NCBI GenBank assembly: GCA_017451685.1
Contig: JAFTNV010000022.1
Location: 1-64,000 of the forward strand
Length of the DNA: 64,000 bases
Source of the DNA: Alistipes sp.
GTDB taxonomy: Bacteria > Bacteroidota > Bacteroidia > Bacteroidales > Rikenellaceae
Direction: 5' to 3'
Within the stretch, counting starts at the first letter, position 1, and each line of letters starts with the position of its first letter. The notes beneath the pieces are model-generated. The model was not told the DNA's origin. It was given only the letters and a program-made list of their open reading frames with translations, and did no database searches. Position numbers and translations under genes: made by a program. Shown here piece by piece: positions 26,219-35,336 of this stretch.

Positions 26219-26254
26219 AGTCGTATTATCTTAAATATTACTGATTTCGTAGCA

Positions 26255-26286
26255 CAAAGGTAAAAAAGTTATCGTAAAATACCAAG
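26255..26286 (-). promoter_or_regulatory. Bacteroidota-type promoter for the nucleotidyltransferase
   Basis: Minus strand: TTGG, about 20 bases, TACCTTTG at 26255-26262. It lies 37 bases upstream of the start. Confidence 0.65.
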
Positions 26287-26303
26287 TATCCCGCCATTTT
26301 CGT

Positions 26304-26311
26304 TATCTTTG
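26304..26311 (+). promoter_or_regulatory. -7 box for the M23-like/dxr operon
   Basis: TATCTTTG, 59 bases before the M23-like start. No clear -33 box. Confidence 0.5.
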
Positions 26312-26370
26312 TCGAGTTATACTCATTAAAATGAGTAACGAACGATATAGAACACAGTAATTTTCAGGCT

Positions 26371-27222
26371 ATGTTACGAGGATTTTGGGAGTATCTTACG
26401 GATAAGCGACAGCTCTCGATGCGCGACCGCGCCACCGACGAGTTGCATTGGAAGGTTAACCTCACGCCCATAGGTGTATGTGGGGCGGTAACAGCATTGG
26501 TGCTGATACTCTTCGTGGCGCTACTGTTGCTCATGGCCTACACCTCGATTCTCGACATCCTCCCCGGCTACCGCACAAAGGCCGAGCGCACGAATGAGGC
26601 TCTGGTGGAGAGCATCATGCGCATAGACCTCATGGAGCGTAACATGGAGGAGCTCTTAGCCTACAACGAGGCTGTGGCCACGGTGATGGGTGGCAGCACG
26701 CCGGCATTACACTCCACGGTGATGACCGACACGATACGTTACGACAAGTCGCGCATACTGCCCACACGTGCCGACTCGTTGCTGCGCGCAGCGCTGGAGA
26801 GCACCACGGGCGAGTACTCGCTAACAAATACCAAGCCACTGCAAACCGAGGCTGCGATGTTTAGCGCCCCGATGCGCGGAACGATAACGCGCAACTTCGA
26901 CGCTCCCGAGTCGAGCTACGATGTAAGCATCATGTCGTTGGATGGCGAGGTGAGCGTGTCGGCCATAGAGAACGGCACGGTCGTAGCCACCGAGAACATG
27001 GCCGATGGCACAAAGAGCGTGACGATACAGCATGCGGGAGGCTACCTCTCGGTATACAAGCACCTCGGCGAGGTACTTGTGCGCAAGGGTCAGATGGTGC
27101 AGAGTGGCGCTGTTGTAGGTCGCCTCGGTACGGCCGAGGATGACACCAAGGGTGGCGAGCTCGGCTTCGAGCTGTGGCGCAATGGCACGGCCGTAGACCC
27201 CGAGCGTTACATACTATTCTAA
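26371..27222 (+). CDS. Membrane-anchored M23/LytM-domain protein, zinc site degenerate
   Basis: 283 residues: cytoplasmic N-terminus, one membrane segment at about 35-57, a coiled region, and a LytM-like domain from about 170. The domain keeps the fold signature (YDVSI, GGYLSVYKHLGEV, KGQMVQSGAVVGRLG). The zinc ligands are lost: the usual HxxxD first His is replaced (ESSYD) and the final HxH motif reads ELG. It is therefore probably a non-catalytic, regulatory LytM protein as EnvC or NlpD are, guiding amidases at the cell wall. It precedes dxr, a common Bacteroidota order. Confidence 0.85.
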   Translation: MLRGFWEYLTDKRQLSMRDRATDELHWKVNLTPIGVCGAVTALVLILFVALLLLMAYTSILDILPGYRTKAERTNEALVESIMRIDLMERNMEELLAYNEAVATVMGGSTPALHSTVMTDTIRYDKSRILPTRADSLLRAALESTTGEYSLTNTKPLQTEAAMFSAPMRGTITRNFDAPESSYDVSIMSLDGEVSVSAIENGTVVATENMADGTKSVTIQHAGGYLSVYKHLGEVLVRKGQMVQSGAVVGRLGTAEDDTKGGELGFELWRNGTAVDPERYILF

Positions 27223-27230
27223 ACTTAAGG

Positions 27231-28397
27231 ATGATGGCTATCGAAAGATTAACAATACTTGGCTCAACAGGCTCCATAGGAGTGCAGACGCTCGACATCG
27301 TGCGTCGCCATCCCGAGCGCTTCAAAATCTCGTCACTCGTGGCGCACAGCCGCTGGAGGGAGCTTGCAGCACAGGCGCGCGAATTTGGCGTCGAGAGTGT
27401 CGTCATTGGCGACGAGAGCCACTATGCGGAGCTGAAGGAGGCATTGAAGGATACGACGATAGAGGTCATGGCGGGCAACGAGGCGATAAACCACGTGGCG
27501 CGCAGCTATCGCAGCGACACGGTAGTAAACGCCCTCGTGGGCTACGCGGGACTACACCCCACGGCATTAGCCATAGAGAGTGGCAAGCGCATAGCCTTAG
27601 CCAACAAGGAGACCTTAGTCGTGGGTGGCGACATTATCATGGCCGAAGCGCGGCGTAAGGGCGTAGACATCATGCCTATAGACTCGGAGCACTCGGCAAT
27701 AATGCAGTGCTTGGAGGGTGAGCAGCGTCGCAGCATACGCAACCTCATAATCACATGCAGCGGAGGTGCGCTGCGCGACACGGCACGCGAGAATCTTGCA
27801 AACGTAACACCCGAGATGGCGTTACGACACCCTCAGTGGTCGATGGGAGCGAAGATAACCATCGACTCGGCAACGCTCGTAAACAAGGGCTTCGAGGTCA
27901 TCGAGGCACGCTGGCTCTTCGACATCGAGCCCGAGCGCATAAAGGTGGTAATACATCCGCAGTCTATCGTACACTCGATGGTAGAGTTCACCGACGGCTC
28001 AGTCAAGGCGCAGCTCGGCAATGCCGACATGCACACGCCGATAAGTTATGCCCTCTTGTACCCCGAGCGTGCTGCCGAGGCCATGGAGCACTTCTCGATA
28101 CTCGACTACCCCACGCTCACGTTTGCTGCCCCCGACAGGGAGAAGTATCCGGCATTGGACATCGCCTACGAGTGTCTACACCGCGGTGGCACGGCGGCAT
28201 GTACGATGAATGGCGCAAATGAGGTGGCCGTGGCATCGTTCCTCGGACATAAGTGCGGATACTTAGACATCGTCGGTGCCATACGCTACGCCTTGGACAA
28301 CGCCTCGTTCACCAAGCACCCCACACTCGCGGACTACGACCTCGCAAATCGTGAGGCTCGCATGTTGGCCGAGAGATACCTGACACAAAAGAGATAA
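27231..28397 (+). CDS. dxr: 1-deoxy-D-xylulose-5-phosphate reductoisomerase
   Basis: About 388 residues. The NADPH loop GSTGSIG is at the N-terminus, ANKETLVVGG follows near 120, and the metal and substrate site includes PIDSEHSAIMQCL and CSGGALRD. It makes MEP in isoprenoid synthesis. An open frame extends to 27174 inside the M23-like gene; the ATG at 27231 or 27234, preceded by TTAAGG, gives the family N-terminus. It shares an operon with rseP and radA. Confidence 0.97.
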   Translation: MMAIERLTILGSTGSIGVQTLDIVRRHPERFKISSLVAHSRWRELAAQAREFGVESVVIGDESHYAELKEALKDTTIEVMAGNEAINHVARSYRSDTVVNALVGYAGLHPTALAIESGKRIALANKETLVVGGDIIMAEARRKGVDIMPIDSEHSAIMQCLEGEQRRSIRNLIITCSGGALRDTARENLANVTPEMALRHPQWSMGAKITIDSATLVNKGFEVIEARWLFDIEPERIKVVIHPQSIVHSMVEFTDGSVKAQLGNADMHTPISYALLYPERAAEAMEHFSILDYPTLTFAAPDREKYPALDIAYECLHRGGTAACTMNGANEVAVASFLGHKCGYLDIVGAIRYALDNASFTKHPTLADYDLANREARMLAERYLTQKR

Positions 28398-28430
28398 TTA
28401 AAACATAACGTAAACGGAAATAATACAACT

Positions 28431-29750
28431 ATGAGCGGAATACTTCTTCAAGTCGTACAATTCTTCGCCTCGCTATCGCTGCTTGTGCTCATCCACGAGT
28501 TTGGCCACTACATCACCGCACGCATCTTCGGCATACGTGTCGAGAAGTTCTACCTCTTCTTCAACCCGTGGTTCACGCTCTACAAGCGTAAGATAGGCAA
28601 CACGGAGTATGGCATCGGCTGGCTGCCGATGGGTGGCTACGTGTCGCTGGCGGGCATGATTGACGAGTCGATGAACGTGGAGCAGATGAAGCAGGAGCCG
28701 CAGCCGTGGGAGTTTCGCACGAAGCCTGCATGGCAGAGGCTCATAGTCATGCTCGCGGGCATTGCGATGAACATCCTCCTTGCCGTTGTCATCTACTCGG
28801 CAATACTCTACACATGGGGCGAGAGCTACTACCACAACGACGACATCAAGCACGGCTACATCTTCAACGAGCGTGCCGAGGCCCTCGGCTTCGAGGATGG
28901 CGATAAGATTGTGGCTATCGACGGCAACAGGATAGAAAACATCAACGAGATACGCGAGCGCCTAATCATCACCGACGGCAACCGCGAGGTGTCGGTCATG
29001 CGTGGCGACGAGGAGCACACCATCGCCATCGACCTCAAGGAGTTGGTTGCCATGCGCGAGGATGGCACGATTGCCGACTTCTGCCAGATAAACGTGCCCT
29101 TCATCGTCGACGATGTTAAGGCCGATAGCGCCCGCGCGGCGGGCATCGTCGCGGGCGACAGGGTCATAGCCATAAACGACACGCCCGTCAATGACTTCAT
29201 GCACGGCAGAGAGTTGCTTCAGGGTCTTGCCGACAGCCAGGCGCGCATCGACGTGGTACGTGGCGGCATAGACACCCTGCAACTAAGCGTGCCCGTAAAC
29301 AGCGAGGCGCAGATAGGCATCGTGACAAACCTCATACAGCCCCGCACGCGCGAGTACGGCTTCTGGGAGTCGCTGCCCGCAGGTGCCGAGTACACATGGG
29401 CGAAGGTGGTATCGTACTGGGAGCAGCTTAAGATGATTGTCAACCCCGACACTAAGGGATATAAGGAGATTGGTGGCTTCATCGCCATAGGCAGCATCTT
29501 CCCCGAGGAGTGGAGCTGGCTGAGCTTCTGGTCGCTCACGGCCTTCATCTCGGTGGTGCTCGCCATCATGAACCTCCTGCCCATCCCCGGCCTCGATGGT
29601 GGCCATGCCCTCATCACACTCTTCGAGATGATAACACGTCGCAAGCCGAGCGACAAGTTCCTCGAGGTGTTGCAATACATAGGCCTCGGTCTGCTGTTGC
29701 TCCTCATGATATACGCCAACGGCAGCGACATCATACGACTATTCAGCTAA
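28431..29750 (+). CDS. rseP: Site-2 intramembrane metalloprotease RseP
   Basis: 439 residues. The zinc motif HEFGH is in the first membrane helix near residue 22, and the second motif is LNLLPIPGLDGGH near 380. Two PDZ-like domains lie between (AIDGNRIENINEIRERL and AGDRVIAINDTPV). It cuts anti-sigma factors and leftover signal peptides inside the membrane. It follows dxr by 33 bases and precedes radA by 6. Confidence 0.95.
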   Translation: MSGILLQVVQFFASLSLLVLIHEFGHYITARIFGIRVEKFYLFFNPWFTLYKRKIGNTEYGIGWLPMGGYVSLAGMIDESMNVEQMKQEPQPWEFRTKPAWQRLIVMLAGIAMNILLAVVIYSAILYTWGESYYHNDDIKHGYIFNERAEALGFEDGDKIVAIDGNRIENINEIRERLIITDGNREVSVMRGDEEHTIAIDLKELVAMREDGTIADFCQINVPFIVDDVKADSARAAGIVAGDRVIAINDTPVNDFMHGRELLQGLADSQARIDVVRGGIDTLQLSVPVNSEAQIGIVTNLIQPRTREYGFWESLPAGAEYTWAKVVSYWEQLKMIVNPDTKGYKEIGGFIAIGSIFPEEWSWLSFWSLTAFISVVLAIMNLLPIPGLDGGHALITLFEMITRRKPSDKFLEVLQYIGLGLLLLLMIYANGSDIIRLFS

Positions 29751-29756
29751 CCAACT

Positions 29757-31115
29757 ATGGCAAAGGTTAAACGCGCATATTTCTGCACTTCGTGTGGCAA
29801 CGAGACGGCAAAGTGGATGGGGCGCTGCCCTGCATGTGGCGAGTGGAACACCATCACGGAGCATATCGTACAGAAGGAGTCGTCGTCGATAGCCTCGCGC
29901 GTAGCCTCCGTGCCCAAGGCCGAGCCGCGCAAGGTTCAGGATATAACCTCGGAGGTGACACGACGCATAGCCACGGGTAATGGCGAGCTCGACCGCGTGC
30001 TTGGTGGCGGCATCGTCCCCGGCTCGCTCATACTCCTCGGTGGCGAGCCTGGCATAGGCAAGTCAACGCTATCGCTACAACTCGCGCTCACGGCAAATGG
30101 CCTCGCGACACTATACGTCTCGGGCGAGGAGTCGGCCGAGCAGATTAAGATGCGCGCAACACGCATAGGCATACGCAACGAGGAGTGTACCGTCTTTACT
30201 GAGACACTCCTCGAAAATATCGTGGCACAAATCGAGGAGCAGCGCCCCGACATCGTCATCATCGACTCGATACAGACCATATCTACCGACCTTGTGGAGT
30301 CGTCGCCCGGAAGCGTCACACAGGTGAGGGAGTGCGCAGCAACACTTCTGAAGGTGGCAAAGAGCACAGGCATAGCCATCTTCATCATCGGACATATCAC
30401 CAAGGATGGCTCCATCGCCGGCCCCAAGATATTGGAACATATCGTCGATGTGGTTCTACAGTTCGAGGGCGACGGCAACCATACATACCGTATCCTCCGC
30501 GGCATAAAGAACCGCTTTGGTGCTACGTTCGAGATTGGTGTCTTTGAGATGCGCGACTCGGGCCTACGGGAGGTAGCCAACCCCTCAGAGATACTCCTCA
30601 CGCACTACGACGAGCCTCTTGCCGGCTGCTCGATAGGCGCAGCCGTGGATGGCCTCCGCCCCTACCTTATCGAGGTGCAGGCGTTAGTTAGTGGCGCAGC
30701 CTACGGCACACCGCAGCGCTCGGCCACGGGCTTCGACCAGCGACGACTGAATATGCTCCTCGCAGTGTTGGAGAAGAGGGTCGGCATGAAGATGTTTCAG
30801 AAGGATGTGTTCCTCAACTTTGCCGGAGGCTTCAAGATTGCCGACACGGGCATGGACTTAGCCATCATCGCAGCCATCATATCGTCGTACTACGACCGAC
30901 CGCTGATGGAGGGTGTATGCTGCGCCGGAGAGATAGGCCTCTCGGGTGAGGTGCGCCCTGCGCCCCGCACCGAGCAACGTATCATGGAGGCTAAGCGCCT
31001 CGGCTTCAAGCGTATCGTGGTGTCGAGTTTCGCCGAGAAGGGCATCAAGACACCCAAGGGCATCGAGGTGGTATACATAGCGAGCATCGAGCAGCTGCCG
31101 AAGGCTCTCTTTTAG
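29757..31115 (+). CDS. radA: DNA repair protein RadA
   Basis: 452 residues. An N-terminal zinc finger (FCTSCGNE and GRCPACGEW), the RecA-like core with GGEPGIGKSTLSLQ near 100, the RadA-specific KNRFGATFEIGVF motif, and a C-terminal Lon-protease-like domain are in order. RadA drives branch migration and processing of recombination intermediates. A hairpin terminator follows at 31138-31170. Confidence 0.97.
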   Translation: MAKVKRAYFCTSCGNETAKWMGRCPACGEWNTITEHIVQKESSSIASRVASVPKAEPRKVQDITSEVTRRIATGNGELDRVLGGGIVPGSLILLGGEPGIGKSTLSLQLALTANGLATLYVSGEESAEQIKMRATRIGIRNEECTVFTETLLENIVAQIEEQRPDIVIIDSIQTISTDLVESSPGSVTQVRECAATLLKVAKSTGIAIFIIGHITKDGSIAGPKILEHIVDVVLQFEGDGNHTYRILRGIKNRFGATFEIGVFEMRDSGLREVANPSEILLTHYDEPLAGCSIGAAVDGLRPYLIEVQALVSGAAYGTPQRSATGFDQRRLNMLLAVLEKRVGMKMFQKDVFLNFAGGFKIADTGMDLAIIAAIISSYYDRPLMEGVCCAGEIGLSGEVRPAPRTEQRIMEAKRLGFKRIVVSSFAEKGIKTPKGIEVVYIASIEQLPKALF

Positions 31116-31137
31116 CCGATGTTAGGTATAGATTTTG

Positions 31138-31170
31138 ATACTCTCACTGCACAGCTTGTGGTGAGAGTAT
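31138..31170 (+). terminator. Hairpin between radA and the thioredoxin gene
   Basis: A 10-bp stem ATACTCTCAC/GTGAGAGTAT with a 13-base loop, followed by TACTTATATTTATA. It likely ends most radA transcripts or separates the thioredoxin gene from the operon. Confidence 0.65.
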
Positions 31171-31188
31171 TACTTATATTTATACCTT

Positions 31189-31509
31189 ATGAAAACGACC
31201 GACTTCGACAATATCGTAGCCTCCGAGCGCCTCACGCTCATCGACTTCTACGCCACGTGGTGTGGCGCCTGTCGCGCCATGGATCCCACACTCGACCGCA
31301 TAGCCTTGGCCATGAGTGACATCGTCACGCTCGTGCGTGTCGACACCTCGGCAATATCGAGCATACCGCTCGTCAGACGATATAATATCGTCGCCGTGCC
31401 TACGCTCATACTCTTCCACCGTGGCGAGGTGCTATGGCGCGAGAGCGGCATTGCGACCTTCAGCCATATCGTCGAGGCCATCCACCGTCAGCGACTGAAG
31501 ATGTACTAA
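31189..31509 (+). CDS. Thioredoxin with CGAC active site
   Basis: 106 residues, a cytosolic thioredoxin fold. The active site is WCGAC at 24-28, where classical thioredoxins have WCGPC. The cis-proline is in VAVPTL near 71. It should reduce disulfides, but the middle Pro to Ala change usually shifts redox potential and partner choice. Heptamer repeats and a hairpin shared with the next gene follow. Confidence 0.9.
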   Translation: MKTTDFDNIVASERLTLIDFYATWCGACRAMDPTLDRIALAMSDIVTLVRVDTSAISSIPLVRRYNIVAVPTLILFHRGEVLWRESGIATFSHIVEAIHRQRLKMY

Positions 31510-31606
31510 TAAAACAATGAGTAATGAGTAATGAGTAGTGAGTAATTAGTAATAGATTCTTCACTGCTTTCAGGATGGCGATGCAGGAAGGGTTGAATTA
31601 TTTGTC

Positions 31607-31652
31607 GGAGTGGAGATTAGAGTTATCCTAAATATACTCTAATCTCCACTCC
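31607..31652. repeat. 17-bp perfect inverted repeat spanning the AlkD-like stop codon
   Basis: GGAGTGGAGATTAGAGT (31607-31623) pairs perfectly with 31636-31652, which encode the last codons of the AlkD-like protein. The loop contains its stop codon. It may terminate transcription or protect the 3' end. Confidence 0.85.
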
Positions 31653-32272
31653 AACTCCTCGGCAATGATACGCCTGGCTCTGCAGTCGGGCATGCTCTCA
31701 AGAAGCGTGGGGATGCCCACCTTCACTGACTTATCGCGCGAGGCGACATAGCAGAGAAGTGCCACAACACCATTGGCGATATATCGCGAATCGGGGTTGG
31801 CGCGCACAGCCTTCTCCGAGGCGATGAATGCCACCTCCATAGTTGTGCGCTCATTACGCGAGGCGGCCATAAGCGCAGCGTAGGCTATCATCTCGTTACT
31901 CTCGGTAGACCACACGCCCATAAGCGAGTTGATGTCGTATATCTTCGACAGGAGCGCAAAGGCGAGCTCCTCGGCCAACTCAGCATTGGCGATGCCGCGC
32001 GACCAGAACGGAAACTCGTGCACATCGACACTCTTAGGGTCGGCAATATGGCATGCGGCAAGCTTAAGCTCGCGCACCTGCTGGCGATAGAGGTACTTGG
32101 CAAAGTCGTAATCCTTAGGCTCCGCGGCGACAATCTCGCGTATCGTAGCGATGCTCACGCCATAGTTTAGGCCATACGACTGCCCATCCGTAGCCATACT
32201 CTCGGCCACAGCACCATTCATCTGCTTACGTAGGCGGCCAAGCAACGCTATCATCTTCTGCGTGTTATCCAT
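31628..32272 (-). CDS. AlkD-like DNA alkylation repair protein (HEAT repeats)
   Basis: 214 residues, all helical, resembling the short AlkD/AlkC-like proteins of Bacteroidota. Typical segments are NYGVSIATIREIVA, LYRQQVRELKLAACHIADP, FPFWSRGIANAELAEELAF and VKVGIPTLLESM. AlkD enzymes remove N3- and N7-alkylated bases. The conserved aromatic and acidic residues were not checked one by one. It follows the DUF4831 gene by 10 bases. Confidence 0.75.
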   Translation of the reverse strand: MDNTQKMIALLGRLRKQMNGAVAESMATDGQSYGLNYGVSIATIREIVAAEPKDYDFAKYLYRQQVRELKLAACHIADPKSVDVHEFPFWSRGIANAELAEELAFALLSKIYDINSLMGVWSTESNEMIAYAALMAASRNERTTMEVAFIASEKAVRANPDSRYIANGVVALLCYVASRDKSVKVGIPTLLESMPDCRARRIIAEELEWRLEYI

Positions 32273-32282
32273 CGTAGTGCGA

Positions 32283-33146
32283 CTATTTGGGGTTAGCGTA
32301 CATCACCGTCTTGCCATACTCGTAGATGGGAAGTATGCGGCGCACCAACACATCCTGACCGAGCATCACCGACACCTCAGCATTATTGGCATAGCGGTAG
32401 GCGACAACGCCCTTCTCGTCGCTCTGCGGGTAGTCGCATGCCGTGGGAGCGATGGCAACCATGACAATCTCGCCATCGAGGTCGCCCCTGCCCACCAAGC
32501 CACGCTCGGCGCTAAAGCGCTGGATGATATACGTCTTAGCATCTACATTCACGGGGACAAGAACTCTCTCGGTATAGCACTCCGTAGTACGCTTGCCGTA
32601 GAAGAGCTCAAGATAGGCGCGCTCGAGGCGGTCGATCTCCCTCAGCGCACTCTCCAGGCCACCACCATAGACACCCTCGCCAAGCTCGCACGTGACGAGG
32701 TCGAGGCGCGCACGGCGTAGGGCAAATATCTGCTCGGCAGCATCGTAGGCGGCATCCTCGGGGCTACCCTCAATAGAGGATAGGCGGTCTATCTGCAAGG
32801 GCGAGGTGTACGCCTCATCGTCCGTGGCACACACTGCATCCGTGGCATAGTAGGCATCATCACCGAGCACAGCGACATTTGCAGCCACAACACGATACTC
32901 GTCCCTATCGACAAACGAGGCGCGCTTACCCAATAGTTTCTGCGCATAGCGGGCATAGACACCCGCGGTGAAGGTCTCCCTCTCGACCGTTATATCAACG
33001 ACAAGTGTCGTCGCAGCCTCCGCAACAACAACATTGCCACTCTCCTTATATACACCGATGCGCTTCTTTACCACCTGCTGTGCCGAGGCATCAACCGATA
33101 CAAGGGCGACAAGCAGCGCTGCGATGATGAACGATATTTTTCTCAT
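32283..33146 (-). CDS. DUF4831 family exported protein
   Basis: 287 residues with a signal peptide ending near VDASAQ. The segment TTLVVDITVERETFTAGVYARYAQKLLG matches the DUF4831 start, a Bacteroidota-restricted family. Function is unknown; the protein is probably periplasmic or outer-membrane-associated. A promoter lies at 33173-33203. Confidence 0.8.
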   Translation of the reverse strand: MRKISFIIAALLVALVSVDASAQQVVKKRIGVYKESGNVVVAEAATTLVVDITVERETFTAGVYARYAQKLLGKRASFVDRDEYRVVAANVAVLGDDAYYATDAVCATDDEAYTSPLQIDRLSSIEGSPEDAAYDAAEQIFALRRARLDLVTCELGEGVYGGGLESALREIDRLERAYLELFYGKRTTECYTERVLVPVNVDAKTYIIQRFSAERGLVGRGDLDGEIVMVAIAPTACDYPQSDEKGVVAYRYANNAEVSVMLGQDVLVRRILPIYEYGKTVMYANPK

Positions 33147-33172
33147 AATGTGTAGTTATTAGCCTTATGCCA

Positions 33173-33203
33173 CAAATATACTTATTATTTCCCGAATCTC
33201 AAA
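33173..33203 (-). promoter_or_regulatory. Bacteroidota-type promoter for the DUF4831 gene
   Basis: Minus strand: TTTTG, 19 bases, TATATTTG. The -33 part overlaps the trmN6 stop codon. Confidence 0.7.
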
Positions 33204-33897
33204 ATGCGAGGTAGAACTCCGCGGTGAGGGCGCGATACTCTGCCGTGTACGCACCATCATTTTGATGTATCGTAAGGCGCTCACAGCGAGGCATCAACGC
33301 ACGGTCGCAAAGCACAAACTCCATCATCGTGCGCTTAGGCTCCTCACCCGCGCGCGTAATGACATCCATCTGTCGCGCGAGCCACAGGCGCTCGAAGGCC
33401 ACGCGACGAAAGAGCGCCGCACCATCCGTAGGAAGCACAACGCTAAGTCTGCCACCGGCAACAAGCATACGCTCCGCAACGGCGACAAGCTCCTCATACC
33501 CGAGCGTATCGGTATGGCGCGCGGTGTTACGTGCCACATCGGGGGAGCGTAGCGCGTCGTTGAAGTATGGCGGGTTGGAGATTATATGGTCGAACTTCGT
33601 CGCGGGCGTATAATCGCGTACATCGGCCTTGAGTACCGTGATACGGTCGTGCCACGGTGTTCGCGAGGCATTCAAGCGAGCCTCCTCCGCAGCCATATTG
33701 TCGATGTCGATGGCCGTAACATGAGCTTCAGCATTGCGCTGGGCCGTCATTAGAGCGATAAGTCCCGTGCCCGTGCCTACATCCAAGATATTACGACACC
33801 CCTCGACACGCGCCCATGCACCTATAAGGACACCGTCGGTGCCTATCTTCATAGCCGAGAGGCTATCGTCAATCTCGAACTGCTTAAACCTGAACAC
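33199..33897 (-). CDS. trmN6: tRNA1(Val) (adenine-37-N6)-methyltransferase TrmN6
   Basis: 232 residues. It starts FRFKQFEIDDSLSAMKIGTDGVLIGAW, typical of the family, has the SAM loop LDVGTGTGLIALM near 40-52 and the catalytic NPPYF near 110. It modifies A37 of valine tRNA. It is the last gene of the run that starts with the YbbR-like gene, 11 bases after TIGR02757. Confidence 0.93.
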   Translation of the reverse strand: MFRFKQFEIDDSLSAMKIGTDGVLIGAWARVEGCRNILDVGTGTGLIALMTAQRNAEAHVTAIDIDNMAAEEARLNASRTPWHDRITVLKADVRDYTPATKFDHIISNPPYFNDALRSPDVARNTARHTDTLGYEELVAVAERMLVAGGRLSVVLPTDGAALFRRVAFERLWLARQMDVITRAGEEPKRTMMEFVLCDRALMPRCERLTIHQNDGAYTAEYRALTAEFYLAF

Positions 33898-33908
33898 GGC
33901 AACGTATA

Positions 33909-34679
33909 TTAGTCGAACATTCCCGAGATGCCCACGCCAAAGAGGGCATAGTCGTATCGTACGGGGTCATCCTCCGAGAAGCGACGCAGCGAGGCCGTGA
34001 GCTCCTCGACAGCCTTCCAGTCGCTCTGCTTGCGCCTTAGAAGTCCCAGGCTGCGACCCATACGTCCCGTATGCACATCCAGGGGCATATACAATGCCGA
34101 CATCGGAATCTTATCCCACAGGCCGAAGTCCACGCCATGCTCATCGCGGCGCACCATCCACCTAAGATACATACACAGGCGCTTGCATGCCGCCCCCTTC
34201 TCTATCGACGAGAGGTGCTTCTCCGAGTGCGCATCGTGAGCTACGGAGTGAAACTCGCGACGGAAATCGGCCAACACGGGGCGCAGGTCGTGATGCTTGG
34301 CGTAGCCCTGCTCGAAGTAGTTGCCGAGCGAGCCCCACGTGGTAAATATGTGGCGCAGGGCGCGGACAAAATCCTGAAAGTCGCGGCCATTGAACGTGCG
34401 GTGCACATACGTAGCGAGGCTCTCGAGTTCCGCCTCCGAGGCGTTCATAACGAAGTCCTCGGGCGCATTATCCATATATCGCATCATGCGGTGGGCGCTC
34501 TTAACGATAGCACGGCGGTTGCCCCAGGCGATGGTTGCCGCCATGAAGCCCGCAATCTCCACATCGCCACGCAACGTGAACGCATGTGGCACACTTATAG
34601 GGTCGGCCTCGATGAAGGCCTCGTTGTTAAACTCGTCATGTAGGCGCTCGAGGAGCTCCCTAAGCTCCTCCGCGCGCAT
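33909..34679 (-). CDS. TIGR02757 family protein
   Basis: About 256 residues from an ATG at 34679, two bases past the lolD-like stop. The frame continues upstream inside the lolD-like gene but those residues are its shadow. The segments ADPISVPHAF, IAGFMAATIAWGNRRAIVKSA, KRLCMYLRWMVRRD and PLDVHTGRMGRSLGLL fit TIGR02757 (DUF2400), found widely in Bacteroidota and Chlamydiae, with a helical fold distantly like helix-hairpin-helix DNA glycosylases. Function is not established. Confidence 0.85.
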   Translation of the reverse strand: MRAEELRELLERLHDEFNNEAFIEADPISVPHAFTLRGDVEIAGFMAATIAWGNRRAIVKSAHRMMRYMDNAPEDFVMNASEAELESLATYVHRTFNGRDFQDFVRALRHIFTTWGSLGNYFEQGYAKHHDLRPVLADFRREFHSVAHDAHSEKHLSSIEKGAACKRLCMYLRWMVRRDEHGVDFGLWDKIPMSALYMPLDVHTGRMGRSLGLLRRKQSDWKAVEELTASLRRFSEDDPVRYDYALFGVGISGMFD

Positions 34680-34680
34680 A

Positions 34681-35334
34681 TCACAATATAATGTTGCCAT
34701 CCGACATCTGTATCTTACGATCCGACTTCTCGGCAAGCGCCTCGTCGTGGGTGACGATGATGAATGTTTGTCCTGTGCGCTCGCGCAGCGTGAAGAAGAG
34801 GCTCTGTATCTCCTCGCGCGTGACGGTGTCGAGGTTGCCCGTGGGCTCATCGGCCAAGACCACCGTAGGGTTGTTAGCCAGGGCGCGAGCGATGGCCACG
34901 CGCTGCTGCTCGCCACCCGAGAGTGCCGAGGGCTTATGCTCCGTGCGGTGTAACATCTCGACCATGTCAAGAAGCTCGCGGCCACGCCTCTCGGCCTCCT
35001 TACGCCCCACGCCCGCAATAAGCATCGGCATCATGACATTCTCCAGGGCCGTAAACTCCGCCAAGAGGTGGTACGACTGGAAGATAAAGCCTATATGTCG
35101 GTTACGGAACGTAGAGAGGGCATCGTCGCTCATCGTGCTGAGCGACACGCCATCCACAAGCACATCGCCCGCATCGGGCTCGAGGAGCGAGCCCATAATC
35201 TGCAACAGTGTGCTCTTACCCGCACCGCTGGCGCCAACGATAGTGACAATCTCGCCCCTATCCACCTTCATCGACACGCCATGCAGCACCTCCAACGCGC
35301 CAAAGCGCTTAACTATATCGCGTACCTCAATCAT
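34681..35334 (-). CDS. ABC transporter ATP-binding protein, LolD/MacB type
   Basis: 217 residues. Walker A GASGAGKST, the signature SALSGGEQQRVAIARAL, Walker B TVVLADEPTGNLD and the switch His in VTHDEA are all present. The family-specific RNRHIGFIFQSYHLL places it with LolD and MacB, which move lipoproteins or other substrates away from the inner membrane. No permease gene is adjacent, so the partner is elsewhere. Confidence 0.88.
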   Translation of the reverse strand: MIEVRDIVKRFGALEVLHGVSMKVDRGEIVTIVGASGAGKSTLLQIMGSLLEPDAGDVLVDGVSLSTMSDDALSTFRNRHIGFIFQSYHLLAEFTALENVMMPMLIAGVGRKEAERRGRELLDMVEMLHRTEHKPSALSGGEQQRVAIARALANNPTVVLADEPTGNLDTVTREEIQSLFFTLRERTGQTFIIVTHDEALAEKSDRKIQMSDGNIIL

Positions 35335-35336
35335 CG

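Noticed and set aside
34681..35018. N-terminal extension of the TIGR02757 frame inside the lolD-like gene
   Set aside because: The residues are Arg/Ser-rich shadow; the ATG at 34679 gives the family start.
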